A DNA stretch of 64,000 nt from Artemisia argyi (GCA_030686995.1 CM060703.1:111692361-111756360); one strand, 5' to 3'. Counted from the stretch's first letter, positions 44,356 through 57,332 are shown. The notes: generated from the letters alone by a model not told the origin. Numbers and translations are program-made.

Positions 44356-45494
44356 ATGGAATATGAAAATATTTAGAAGGGGATTTAACGCAACAACTAC
44401 CATTATTTGAAAACTACAATTTTAGTGAATGGAAAAATAAATTTGAAAGTTATGTGAAATCGATAGACTTAGATCTTTGGCATATCATTTCAATTGGTCA
44501 TCTTCAACCAACTAAAACGGATTTTGAAAATCAATGTAATCATCTTCAAACAAAGATTGATAAAAATACTAAAGCTAAATTAATGATTTATAAAACCCTA
44601 CCAAGAATTGAATACGAAAGAGTATTCTTTTGTAAAATGGAAAGTGATATTTAGAAATGTCTTTTAAACTTTCACCAAGGGAAACGTAAAGCCAAAGATG
44701 ATAAACTTGATGTTGCACAAGAATTATTCACTCTAGAAAATTTGATAGATAAACATTTAATTGAAATAAATACAAGTGCTACTAGTTCAAATGTAGCCAT
44801 TGAAGGTACCAATGACGAAGAATACACGACCAAATTCGAAGAAAGATTGTAAATGAATCATGGAGCGACATGGATGAAGAAGATGATCAAAATATAGCTT
44901 GTGAAGGTATTCAAATAGATGAAACTACAAGTATTGATGGCGAGGACTACATGCGCCAAGACCCGAGTGAACTTATAAATGAAACATGGAGCAACATGGA
45001 TGATGAAAAGGATCATCCTATGGTATGTGATGATTGTGAGGCAAATAAAGCTACAAATAAGGTAAAATCCAAAACCAAACATTTTTGTTATGATCAATTT
45101 ATATTAGAGTTTTCAAAATTAGAAAACAACTTCAAACATTTTTGCAACATAGACCCAAAAAATCATTTTTAAAAATGAATCTTCAACATCCGTTGAAAGT
45201 AACTTTGAAAAAGAAATAATTTTAGAAGATAAAGTGTCTAGACTTAAAATTAATATTGAAATTGATCTTGAATGTAAAAAATGTCAAGACTACAAACAAG
45301 AAATTAGAAAGAAAAATGAAAAAGTAAAAATATTAGCTAAATTTGAAAATAGTTCCAAATCTTTAAAATACTTACTTAATATTCAAAAGTCAATTGATGA
45401 TAAAACCGGCTTAGGATTTATTGCAAATGATCCTTCAACAAGTAAATTAAGGCAAATAAAATTTGTAAAACTTAGTAGAGAAATTTATAATTAA
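44356..45494 (+). pseudogene. gag: Copia-type gag gene of element E, decayed
   Basis: Homologous over its length to the intact gag of element D (60929-62053). Shared blocks include FENYNFSEWKNKFESYVKS, LDLWHIISIG, LPRIEYERVFF and, near the end, NSSKSLKYLLNIQKSIDDKT. Relative to D, a one-base deletion near 44370-44376 shifts the frame just after the start. Stops occur at about 44653, 44849 and 45168. No zinc knuckle is seen. It lies directly after the primer-binding site, as gag should. Confidence 0.8.
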
Positions 45495-47484
45495 TATTAT
45501 TTACATCCATTATTAATTATATAAGTCAAGAAAGTCATTGTTTGTTCATTAAGACAAACTATTGATCAATTCTTGTACTTCTTGGCGACATCCTCACCAT
45601 GTGCATTCTAATTCAATGAATGTCCTCCACTAACCATCTCGGACCCATGAGAATCTGGGTACCAAGCTGTTTTTCATGATTAGGTAATAAACGAACGAAG
45701 TGACGTTTCTATATTTTACAATGGATGACTCACTTTCAAAACATACATATGAAAACTAGCGAATCATATTACTTTGAATCATATTCTACACACGATTAGC
45801 AAATGACGTTGTTGCGACCATTAAAAGAATTGATGATAAGATCTTCACTATTGGAGTGTTGATCTTGAGAAGTATTCAAAGTAATTTCTACTACTGACAA
45901 TCAAGAAGGGTGTCTAAAATTTCATCACTTAATTAAGATGAATTGTTAGACTACCTCAAGATGAAGGAATCAAACGCAAATGTTTTTGACTAACATGGCT
46001 CATGAAAAAGGAAATAACTCCGTTGAAGATATTCAAGTCATCTCATCATTCTATGTTCAAGTTATCAAGATATAACAATAATTAATTCACATGAAAGACA
46101 TGATTCGGATCAAGCCACTTTGGTCGTTAAAGGCATTGAATGTTCATTTTGCTACGATATCATGTTTTGGCTAAACATTGAAGATTTCAACCAACATTCA
46201 CGCACTCACTCATAAAGAAAAGCTGGACATGAGGTAAGATTTCTTTTCAAAAACTTATAAGTATCACGCTATATCTAACTAGGTCAAAATTAGTCTATAA
46301 AATATGCTTAAGGTTGTAGGTTGCCTTGTTCATATTCTATTTCTTAAAATTGTTTATATAATATATACTTGAACTTAGTTTAGTTGTCCCTCTAGGCATT
46401 ATATTAATTGCCCACTTGCTTATTCACCATTGAATATCGAAATTTTCTATGACCACTAATAGAATGATTATATTTAAGGACAAATAACCAATCTAGTAGC
46501 AATAATAGATATGTTATACTATAACCTAGGATGAAGATAAGTTATTATAGAATACAATGACAAGATAAGTAAATATGCGCTAATTTTGCAACCATAGATG
46601 ATAGGTTATATCCCTCTCAATTATATTGCATTAAGCCTATATGATTATGTCATCACTCACTGATGCTCATAGTTTACATACAAAGAGATTATATTTGACA
46701 ATAGGCTTAACTGATTCTCTTGAATATGTGATCTTCTACAAACACACTTTTTAAATCCATGATTAATGATTCTTGTTGTCAAAAATCCAATATCATGCAT
46801 AAAACTCATACTTTGAATAATAATCTTTCAAATAACTATCACATTTTTCAATAACATATTTTGAAATATGAATAACCACAACTTTATCCTAATCAAAAAT
46901 CAAAGATTGGAAAATTTTCCTTTTCTCTTTTATTGACACATTTTGAAGCAAAACCCAATCTATCTTACTCAAATATAGACATGAATCTACTTCAAAGCAT
47001 TGTTGAATAAAGCTAAAAAAAATTTCTTAAGCCATCTATGATAATATCACATTTGTCTTATACTTTTATGAACATGACATTCATAACAAAACCAAATCAT
47101 CTCAAGAGAATCATGGTTTGCCTACTTGAATCTTGTTTGCAACAAGTCTTGATGTCCTTACAATCATATCTCTCCTTTTGGTGCACAGAGGCACCACTTA
47201 GAATCAATGAACTAGTTCATTAATCTTATTAGTTAATCATTAGCTTAACATGATTTGTTGTCTCTTAACTTATAAAATTTGCTTGCTTGATGAGTAGGTT
47301 GCATGCTTATTAAAGATTGCTTGTTTACTTAATCTTTGTTTATAATTTGTTTTATATACATGACTAACATATCCTATATTGCCTTAATGAGTGAACTTGC
47401 TTAAAACCAAACCCAAACACATAACCTTCTCTAAAAATTTTTGCCAAAAACCCATTTTTGGTAATCTGCGAAACACCAGATGGG
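45495..47484 (+). other. Internal non-coding region of element E
   Basis: Two kb without a credible gene. It is collinear with the reverse complement of D (60928 down to 59407, then 52716 down to about 52346). That homology runs across the insertion point of element B and confirms that B is nested in D. Confidence 0.75.
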
Positions 47485-47670
47485 CGGCCCCCTTAAATTA
47501 CAAGGCGTCCCCCTTAATTATTAAGGGGACCGGCCCCTATTTAAGGGGACCGGCCATCTGATGGTCGGGGTTACTGTTTTCTTTTTCACTGTTTGACCCA
47601 TTCTCACCCTATACTTCCCAACCCCTCAAAATTTACCTTCCTAAACCACACTTTTCTTACACTATAAATA
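47485..47670 (+). promoter_or_regulatory. Internal promoter-like segment of element E ahead of its second ORF
   Basis: A cluster of GC-rich inverted repeats (GGCCCCCTTAAATTA ... TTAAGGGGACCGGCC, 47485-47555) of the kind found in the E and D LTRs is followed by a TATA box (TATAAATA, 47663-47670) 18 nt before the ATG at 47688. The homologous place in D (52262-52345 and TATAAATA at 52133-52126) keeps both. A start site about 30 nt from the TATA box would fall just inside the ORF, so whether the first ATG is used is uncertain. Confidence 0.45.
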
Positions 47671-47687
47671 CATCTCCTCCATCATTA

Positions 47688-48542
47688 ATGATCATCCAAC
47701 CAAACATTTCATCTCCCAACAACCCAAGATCTAAACTCTTAAGAGTTGCTAAGATCTCCGTAAAACCCATTTGGAGGAGAAAGATTAACTCTTGTCAAAA
47801 CTCAAGTGATGTTGTTCCAAATCAACCAATACCTAAACCTTATACTCATACAAATGACCCATCTTACAAACAAAGCCAAACACCCATACTTGATTCCACC
47901 AATGCTCCTTCTCAGGGTGAGCATGCACAATTCCAAAACAACAATCCTAACCTCATTACCAATACTTCACTTGTTGCTCATTTAACAAAAACACCATCCA
48001 CTCATGAAGCATCTCTTCCATCCATATCATGCTTTCATAATTACCCAAGATCAAACATGTCTCCACCACCAAGAGTGTCACCACCACATCCTACAACTTC
48101 ACATGCCATTCCTATGTTGCATGTTCAAACCTTCACCCAAGACAACAACCATACTCCACCACCATCACTTTCCTTCAAACACTTGAAGTTCGTTGAGGAG
48201 CTAAAAGAAACACATGAGCTTAGTGCTCTTCTAGCCTTACATCTTGCTCAACGCAATTTGGATCCACCTCCATCTAGCTCACCCTCATCACCACACAACC
48301 CAAATGAAATTGAGAAGCATGTCAACAATTGACCTTGTTGCATTTTTCTCCAACAAAAAACCATTGCATTGAATGAGCACTTTACTTGGATCGAGTATCT
48401 TCTTACTAGATCTCAACCAACTCCGTCTCTTGAACAACATCCAAACCCTCAATCAAAGAACTCCATTCCAAACTCACCACCTCCAAGTTCTCCACCACCA
48501 AACCCTCAAACATCCAAGCAACCTAAGATATATCTCCATTGA
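47688..48542 (+). pseudogene. Second ORF (ORF2) of element E, unknown function, one stop
   Basis: An ATG frame of 214 codons to TGA 48330-48332. The same frame then continues open to TGA 48540-48542, where homology with D also ends (PKIYLH/PKVYLH). The N-terminal half is rich in Pro, Ser, His and Asn. The C-terminal part has a conserved helical-looking block, HLKFVEELKETHELSALLAL, and FTWIEYLLTRSQ after the stop. No known domain is recognised. Its conservation in two diverged elements suggests that it was once translated. The 214-codon frame could also be functional as it stands. Confidence 0.5.
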
Positions 48543-48817
48543 GCCAACAACATGACCATCACTCAAACAACCTCACCTAATCATACTATATGCTTATGTT
48601 TTTCATCTATCAAATAAAATACCTCAAGCTTTTGGGATATAAGCAAGGTCTGTGACACTCTCTTGGCAAGTTAGGATGTACTACTTGGTTTAGAAATTAT
48701 GGTTATGAATGTTGTATCAATGACTATGTGTGTGGCATAATCATTCTATATTAATGGATGCTTTAATATGTGTTCTTTATATTCCTTTACCATGCTTGTT
48801 GTTATCTTATTATGATG

Positions 48818-48821
<4 letters not shown>

Positions 48822-48884
<63 letters not shown>
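48822..48884. repeat. (TA)n microsatellite
   Basis: About 31 units in element E, close to the D insertion point. The overlapping Ile/Tyr frames are artefacts. Confidence 0.95.
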
Positions 48885-48887
<3 letters not shown>

Positions 48888-48919
48888 TTGTGCTTCTAAT
48901 ATTTTTCTTGCAAGACTTC

Positions 48920-49211
48920 TGTGGAAAACTAGAAGGGGGGGGGGGGTTGAATAGTTTTACGTCTTTTTCATTTTATTTGTTTTGTAAAAGTTAGCTTCAA
49001 AAGTTTAGATGAAAATTTCAAAACTCTTTAATGCAAAAATATAGATACAAGTTTATTTACGATTTTGTATAAATACTACTTATGTATAATATACAATTTC
49101 AAAACTCTTTAATGCGAAAGTGTCGATACTAGTGTATTTACAATTTTGTGTAAACACTACTTATGTTTCATGTTGGGAAAGAATTTATAATTTCATATAT
49201 CGTATATATAA

Positions 49212-49272
<61 letters not shown>

Positions 49273-50793
49273 TATACATATATATATATATATGTATATG
49301 TATAAGTGTTTTAATATAAGTTTGTGTACTTGGTTTGTTTTTGAACGATTAATGTTATGAATGAATTTTAGTTTGATCTTTATGCGAAATCAATATGTGC
49401 ACAACACAAGCAATAATAATTATGTATGGAATGCTAGTAAGTAAGTAATCAAAAAGTGAGAGATGGAAAGATCAAACCGAGAGACAAAGGATTTATAGTG
49501 GTTCGGTTACAAGGACACCTTCCTTGCCCTACTCCACTCCCCGAGTCACCTACTCGAGAGTTTTTCTTCACTAGATCAAAAGCCTCCCTTATGGCGGAGA
49601 AAACCTTACACACCAAATTACATACCACAACTTTGTCACAACACAATCACAACTTCTACACGACTTCTTCACACTAATCTACGTCACACCAATTCTTCCT
49701 CATACCTTTCTACTTCACTCCTAGCTTCTTCACAACTTTCTACTTCGGTAACCCTTTTTCTTCACGCCACTTGTTTCTTTACACCTTCACTACTAAGTCC
49801 TAACGACTACTCCAAAATATATTCTACTTCACCACTTCTAGGCTTCAAGTTCTTCTCAACTTCAAAGTTTCAACTTCTTTGTCTTCACAACTATCTCCAC
49901 TTCAATATACTACCACTACTTATTTCTTCTATCACCAATCCTATTCACCACTACTTATTTCTTCTAACACCAATCCTATTCACCACTACTTCTTCACTTC
50001 TAGTGCTACTTCACACCTTCAATAAATCTAGATCCTATATCAAAAGCTAACTAACCAATGTATACACTATATTCACCAAAGAATGAATGATATACAAGAT
50101 GAAATAAACAAGCAACTTAGATAGCAAGATGATATTAAGTTGTAATACTCCTAGTCTTGATGAATAGAAGTATTCTTCTCTTTGCACTTGAATGAATGAG
50201 GCCTTAGATCACTTGGAAACAAAGGCTTATGAATTATATGATCAAAGGACTTTTAAGATTGAAATGGAGATTTGAATCAGAAAATTTTTTGTGCAAAAAG
50301 GTGAGAAAAATTCCAGATTTAATGTTATATATAGGAAACAAGTTCTGACAGAGGAGCGTGTCCGGCCCCCTTAAATCAAGGCCGCCCCCCCTTAAAATTA
50401 AGGGGACCGCCCCTTATAATTAAGGGGGCCGCCCAACTGTAACAGCAGAAAACTTGTCTTTTAGTAGGGAAAGTTTATTTGGTGAAAAACTAACTGATTT
50501 TGGTTAAAAATTTGAAATCATATATTTAGTATGATTAAAACATTTTTCTTTATTACCAAAAGTGTTTTTCAAAAATATATAATAAGTTTATATATTAAAA
50601 TAAACTTTGTAATAATATCCCTTTGATCTTATAATGCATTAAACACTATGTTTATTCATACCTTAAGTGATTAGATGTTGAAAGTGATTATTTACTACTT
50701 AATTGGTTTGATGTGTTTTCGTTTTGTGATTATCAAAACATAGAGATATCGAAAGATATGAATAAAGTTTTTAGTCATTTATTTATATCAACA
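48920..50793 (-). repeat. 3' LTR of element D
   Basis: 1874 bp. It matches 62122-63937 throughout, apart from an expanded (TA)n (about 49213-49296) that is nearly absent from the other LTR and a short deletion near 50700. The promoter inverted repeats lie at about 50360-50432. The 73-codon frame at 49456-49677, also in the other LTR, is not considered a gene. Confidence 0.92.
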
Positions 50794-51289
50794 ATCTCCC
50801 CCTTTTTGATGATTACAAAACCTAAACTCATTAAATCCAAAAATTAATTTTTAGACAAGTGTTTAGTGAGTTTATATTCACTTCTCCCCCTTTTTGTAAA
50901 ATCAAAAAGGTTTAAGCCAATAAGAATGAAGCTCCCCCATGATGTATGCTCCCCCTTGTTTGAGGGCACCAAGGGTTCGAGTAATGGAATTCTTGCAAGA
51001 AAAATATTAGAAGCACAAGCATGGCACAAGCAAACCCATATAACATAATACCAACTAATAATAAGCATGGCAAAAGATAATTAGAAACACATATTAAATC
51101 ATTCATTAATAGAAAATAATTATGTCAACCCATAATCATTTTTACAAAGTCCATAAAGATAGAGTACTAAACTAAGTAGAACATCCTAATGTGCCAACAA
51201 GGAGTGTCACCAAACTTTCTTGAATCCCAAAATGGTTTAGGAGTTTTATTTGAAAAAGAGAGACATAAGCATATAAAATGCTTGGTGGT

Positions 51290-52108
51290 TTAGTGGAGAT
51301 AAACTTTTGGTTGCATGGATGTTGGTGAGTTTGTAGTTGGGTTTGTTGTTTGAGGGTTTTGATGTTGTTCAAGTGATGATGTTTGTTGAGATCTAGTAAG
51401 AAGATACTCAATCCAAGTGAAGTGCTCTTTCAATGCAATGGTTTGTTGTTGAAGGAAGATGCAACAAAGGCAATTGTTAACATGCTTCTCAATTTGGTTG
51501 ATGTTGTGTGGTGATGATGGTGAGCTTGATTGGGGTGGATCCGAATTGCGTTGAGCAATATGTAATGCTAAAAGAGCACTAAGCTCATGAGCTTCTTTTA
51601 GCTCCTCAACGAACTTCAAGTGTTCGGAGGAAGGTGATGGTGGTGGAACATGATAGTTGTCTTGGGTGAAGGTTTGAACATGCAACATAGGAATGGCATG
51701 TGAAGTTGTAGGATGTGGTGGTGGTACTCTTGGTGGTAGAGACATGGTTGAGCTTGGGTAGTCATGAAAGCATGAAATGGGTGGAAGAGGTTCTTCATGA
51801 GTGAGTGGTGTTTTTGTTGAATGAGCAACATGTGAAGTATTGATTGAGAGATTGGGATTGTTGTTTTGGGATTGAGCATGCTCATCATAAGAAGAAGCAT
51901 TAATGAAGGCATGAGTGGATGATAGGTTGTGAGATGAGTCATTAGTGTGGGTTTGAGGTTTAGTTGTTGGTTGACTTGGAACAACATCACTTGAGTTATG
52001 ACAAGAATCAAGTTTCCTCCTCCAAACGGGTTTGACGGAGATCCTTGCAGTTCTTGAAATCTATGGTTTTTGGTTGTTGGGAGATTACATGTTTGGGTGT
52101 GATGGCAT
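51290..52108 (-). pseudogene. Second ORF (ORF2) of element D, unknown function, decayed N-terminus
   Basis: Homologous to E ORF2. The ATG at 52108 leads into a TAA after seven codons, and more stops occur in the first 25 codons. From about 51840 the frame is open to the end and includes the block HLKFVEELKEAHELSALLAL and FTWIEYLLTRSQ, with Cys where E has its TGA. So E and D are damaged at different places. A TATA box and GC-rich inverted repeats lie upstream (52126-52133; 52262-52345), as in E. Confidence 0.5.
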
Positions 52109-52716
52109 TAATGATGGGAAGAGGGTATTTATAGTGTATGAGAAATGTTGTTTAGGAAGGTAAATTTTGAGGGATAGTATTGGACAAAGTATGTTTGTGA
52201 ATTTTGGGAAGTATAGGGTGAAATGGGTCAAAAAGTGATAAAGAAAACAGTATCCCCGACCATCAGATGGCATGTCCCCTTAATTAGGGGCCGGTCCCCT
52301 TAAAATTAAGGGGGCCGCCTTATATAATTAAGGTGGCCGCCCATCTGGTGATTCCCAGAATGCCAGAAATGGGTTTTTGGCAGAGAATTTTCAAAAAGGT
52401 TGTGTTTTTTGATTTGGATTCAAGTAAGTTCAACTCTTTGAGGCAATATAGGGCATACTATTCATGAATGTAGAGAGTGATATAGAAATAATTAAATTTG
52501 ACAATTAATTTCTAATAATCATGCTATCTACTAATTTATGAATTAAGATATGCAACTAAGGAAGTAATAAAGCAAATTAGTCAAATATGCAACTATATGA
52601 AGATGATAACATGTAGGCTAGTGCAAACATATTGAGAGTTGCTTACAAGTAACAAGTAGGAAGATATGATTATATGGACTTCAAGACTTGTTACAAACAA
52701 GATCCATATGGGCAAA

Positions 52717-54126
52717 TGATGAGGCGAAAAATGATCCGTTTTTAGGGGGTCATTTAAGCCCGAATCCGAATTTATTTGATCAAATATTGCCCTAAATCGT
52801 TCCTTTTGTGATTTTAGGTGTTTGGAGAGTGAATTCTGGAAAAGAGGCTATTTTGGACGTTTTTGGAGCATAAAGTGAAGAAAACGACAAAGTACCAAAA
52901 TTCCAAGTTGGAAATACAAGGTGACGGTGTCAAGGGTTTGCTCTTGACGGCGTCAGACATGAAGAATAATTTACCGTAGCTGGTGACGGCGTCAGATGGA
53001 GTGATGACGGCGTCAAAGTGACCAAGATTAATTTACCGTGGGTGGTGACGGCGTCACATAGGCCGTCACGATTGGATCTAGGGCGTCCGAGGAAGTGTAT
53101 GGCGGCGAGTTGACGGCGTCAGATTTAACTCTTGACGCCGTCAGGACGATTTTCCTATATATAGTTTTCTAGTTTTTTCATTAAAAGAGAGAGAAGTTTT
53201 GGTGAAACCCTAAAGACGATTTTGGTGCCTCTTTTACAGGTTTTTCAAGGGTTCCAAACCCTTGAGACCTTGCATTGTAATTGAGATAAGTATACTCTTA
53301 ATTCAATCAATATGTCTATGTGTTGGTTGTTTATCTTTTGTTCTTATCTTAATTCTACTATGCTAGGCTAGATCTCTCTTGTGTTTGCTTAGATCTAATG
53401 AAACATAGATGTTGATTATGTGTTGATTACTTGTCTATTCTTGTTTTGAATGAATGATTTTATATGTTAGGCTTAAGAAAACTGGCAGATCTCCAAATGG
53501 TAACATGCTTGAACGTCTTAAGAAACATGAACCGAGGCGTACTAGGTCTTTATTGGTTGTATTTAATGCATGAGCCACTGTTTACAATCCCTATAGTTGT
53601 GCTGGGTCATGGTGTAGGAGGAGATAAGAGCTCATAGAGTTGGGGAGTTATGTATGCCACTCCACGAATGGTATTAAGGAATACAACCCGTCATTCATAC
53701 AAGTGTAACAAGTAATTGACATGTAAAAGATATCTAGGGAGTAATGAAGTCTAAGTAAACACAATTTCTCCATATACTGCTCACAACCTTAGTTTAATAT
53801 TAGTTTAATTTTATTTTCATTAGTTTAATTAGTTACAAAGTAGTTTTTGGGTTAGTTGAATAACAACTAATTCCGCCCACTCTTCTAAAAACCGAGATTT
53901 TACTTGCTTTCATAAAATATAAAAACACAAAAAATAATCATCTTTCATCTCTAGAACTATTAATTAGGTTTTCTAATCCTAGCGACACTATTCCTAAGCT
54001 GAACGATCAGTCCCCCGGTACATGTCACTATACTATACTACAACGATCAGGTACACTGCCTGGTGGGGGTTGTAAGCCTCGCGAGATCCCTCGAGAGGTA
54101 AAGCAAGGTGCGATTCCCACGCATCA
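52717..54126 (+). repeat. 5' LTR of element B
   Basis: TGATGAGGCG ... ACGCATCA. Seven TGACGSCGTCA-type palindromes lie at 52922, 52945, 52984, 53005, 53046, 53111 and 53133, and a TATA box (CTATATATAG) at 53155-53164, about 11 bp after the last. Confidence 0.95.
52922..53164 (+). promoter_or_regulatory. Palindrome array and TATA box in the element B LTR
   Basis: Each site joins two TGACG half-sites head to head across one base. TGACG is the core bound by TGA-class bZIP factors (as-1/ocs-type elements). The array and the TATA box are repeated in the 3' LTR (58202-58444). Factor binding is inferred. Confidence 0.6.
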
Positions 54127-54305
54127 AGTTTTTGGCGCCGCAGCCTGGGGAATAGTTATTGTCTAGGTTAGGATTTCTTTTTATTAGGTCTACTTGCTAG
54201 ATTCCTTTCTAGTAAGATTTCTATTTTTATTTTTAGGTTTTCTTTAGTCTATCTTTTTCTTGTTGTGTTTGTTCGTAATTTCCATTGACTCTTCCGTTCA
54301 CCATT

Positions 54306-55487
54306 ATGGAGTACGCGAATCCACCATACCACCAACCACAAAGGCCATTCTACCCTATTGACATCTTGAATTTCAAACAATATCGAGATGAACCCATATA
54401 TGATGCATGGACTCGTTTTAAAATTTTACTTCGAAAATTCCCTCATCATAGTTTCTCTTTATCATCCCTAACCGAAACCTTTTACTATCGTGTCAGCCAA
54501 TGTGACCAAATGCGCATCGATGATTTTGCCTATGGGGGCCCTAGGGAATTAAATGATGAAGAAGCATGGGATACCATAGAAAACTGTGCCTAATATTATT
54601 ATGGAGTAGACAACCCAACAAACAACATCACAAATCAATCAAAAACAAGTCTGAAGGAGCAAACAGGAAGTTTGTCTGGGGATGAGTATACTCATGTTGA
54701 GATACCTAGTTGGATGTCACCAATAGCCATAGTGCAAAGCAAACACATAGGTAATCTTGATAAAATGAAGGATGAGGTGGATAATCCAAGCCCACAAAGT
54801 ACCCCACAAATCCTACCATCATTTGAGGCACACACACCGCCCGTGACATACCCTGAAGAAGTAGAAGAGACTATAGGAACCCCAATAGAGGTAGAACCTT
54901 TGAACCAAACACAACTAGAGGATATAGGTTTGAATACTTATAATGATAACCTTACTCTTAGTTCTAGGGAAGTTCCAAGTTTTGATGAACCGGAGCCTCA
55001 ACCAAAACCATTACCTAATCTTCCATCCTTGGATGAAGATTTAGGAATTGAAATAGGTCCCGATCCACCCATCAAACCATGTAGTCCGGGTAGTTTTACG
55101 TTGAAGGTAGTAGACCCCAAGCCTTGTAGAGAAGAAGCCAACATAGGAGTGGACCATGACCTTACATACTTACGTCACCCATTTATGATTGATCATAAGA
55201 AATATTATGGGTTTAAACCGGGTTTATTAGGTCAAGATGGATCCCCAACTAATAATCTCTTGAAGTTGATTGAAAATGATCCCTTTCTAGGAGAAAATCT
55301 TAATCTACCCGTTACCCCGATTGAATTAGGTAAGGTTATGATGATAGGAGCACAACCCTTTGAGCATATAATTCATCCACCACTCTTTCTTCACGTGGCA
55401 TACTTCTACCGAGATGGTGTGTATCGCTACTACCACCCGCACTTAATCCTAAGTGTAGGGAAAACCTCACCTTTATCCGTGAAATAA
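54306..55487 (+). pseudogene. gag: Gag-like gene of element B, one in-frame stop
   Basis: ATG at 54306 (MEYANPPYHQPQRPF), 180 nt after the LTR. The N-terminal part is a Retrotrans_gag-like capsid segment of Athila type: EPIYDAWTRFKILLRKFPHH, then ETFYYRV and DDFAYGGPRELNDEEAWDTI. A TAA at 54591-54593 interrupts the frame, which then continues in phase to TAA 55485-55487. The second part carries the module shared with A and C: PSFEAHTPPVTYPEEVEETI ... HPFMIDHKKYYGFKPGLL ... GVYRYYHPHLILSVGKTS. No zinc knuckle. In these young elements a single stop may be new damage, or a readthrough or separate-translation arrangement. Confidence 0.72.
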
Positions 55488-57332
55488 GGGTAGAGTCAGG
55501 CTCGTGACTCGAACAAAAACAAGCGCTTATTGGGAGGCAACCCAAGCTTTATTTATTTATTTGTTTGTTTGTTTATGTGTTTGTTATTTGCTTTCGTATG
55601 CATATTTTATTTTTATTGTTGGTTAATCATGTTTCTCAATTAAAACGTGAAATACTTTATTATGTTGTTTAGCCTAGTCTTAACTTCAACCTAAAGGTAT
55701 TTTTGCAAAAGATAAGTGTAAGGGGAAACCCCAAATATGTTTTTAAGAAACAAACCGATCATGATTATCCACAATATTTAATGAACATGTATATTCGTAT
55801 TTGTTAGAGTCAAATGCTTGTATTGAGTCATAATGAAGTTTTGCAGGATTTTCCAGGAAGTAGGACAAAGTTTTTCCAGAAATTTTCCGGAAACTTAACA
55901 TAAAGATTTCTGCAGGTCCATTCTGACGGCGTCAGGGAATTGCTCTTGACGGCGTCAGGAGTCAAAAATCTGGAAATTTTACCGATTTTGTTTTTCTAAC
56001 GGAGTCTTATGGTTTTTGTGAATTATTAAGTTTTATAATCTCCAGGAAATCTGCAAACTTCATTCCACAAGCATTATATCTTATTTTGTTTTCTAGGATT
56101 TAGTAACTTATATAGGATGCCGCCGATTTTACGCGAGGTTGCCTTGTCTACTTTTGTCAGGATTTACAGGTTATTTGTGACAAGAAGATGATTTATATTC
56201 TGGAAGGGAAGCTTTGATTGTTCGTTTTCTTGGAAGAAGATTTAACCTGGCCAACTAAAATCCATACCGAGCGAATCAGGGGAGTATTTGATTTCATTCT
56301 CTTTACTTTTTACTTTTACATTCTTTACTTGAACATTGGGGACAATGTTCATCTTAAGTGTAAGGGGAGGGTAAAAAGATGATACCTTACATATGCACTT
56401 TCGCTAGAGTTTGTTTTGTTTGATAGTAGATGTGTAATAAAACTATGAGAAATACTTGTTAGTGTAATTTTAGCGCCAAATTTAAAATTTTTTACAACAT
56501 TTAGGAGTGAAACTTTAGCCATAGCAAGCGTCTCATGGATAGGAGATTGTATGACTAGCACATAACCGTGTATTCAGAAAAATTTTCCACCCAAAAATGT
56601 GAGGTTTGCCTTTAGATTTGATAGGAAAAGCATTTACTATTAGTGCTTATGAGTGTACCGGTAGCATTTAAATTCTAGAACTTGCGTTAGTGATGCATCC
56701 CGAGACCGCTAGTGAGACTACATTCGTGTGGTAGGATTTACTACATGATAAGAGGCATTAGGATCACTCTTGTGTTAAACCCGTATTATAATTACTTGAC
56801 CATTTAAGTCATATTACTTGGCTAGTTAAGTCAACTAATTTTTCCCACACCCTTAGCGTTGTACTCATTTTTAGTACACGATACCCCTAGTACACCCCTC
56901 CGAGCCTATCTTTTCATTTCTAACTTTAAGCACTTTACTTAAAGGAAGAATTTGTTACACCCCACTTAAATGTACACCCAAATCGCCTTAGCCTTCCGTG
57001 TATGCGCTCATTTTTAGTGCATTATTGTTATTTGTTAAACCCTAAGTTAACTTTCTAATTGATTACATGGTTGCTAAGTCGAGTCATATCCTTGTACATA
57101 TTGTTTTGGGACGATTGGGACTCATGGGTAAGTACTTATTTTATGGAGTAATGGGGAAGAACATCACTTATTACCCCCATATGTACGTTAATCTTAAAAG
57201 TGCTCCAAGTGTTTTGATTTTCTTAATTCGAGTCATTAGAATAGTTTAATGTAAAGTATGTAAAGATTCAAGTGTAAGGGGAATTCTCATCCCCTATGAT
57301 GTATTATTTTGGATGGTAGGGTAAGAGTGTAT

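Noticed and set aside
49456..49677. 73-codon frame present in both D LTRs (also 62577-62798)
   Set aside because: It sits inside the LTR on the strand opposite to element transcription; duplication by the LTRs explains the conservation.
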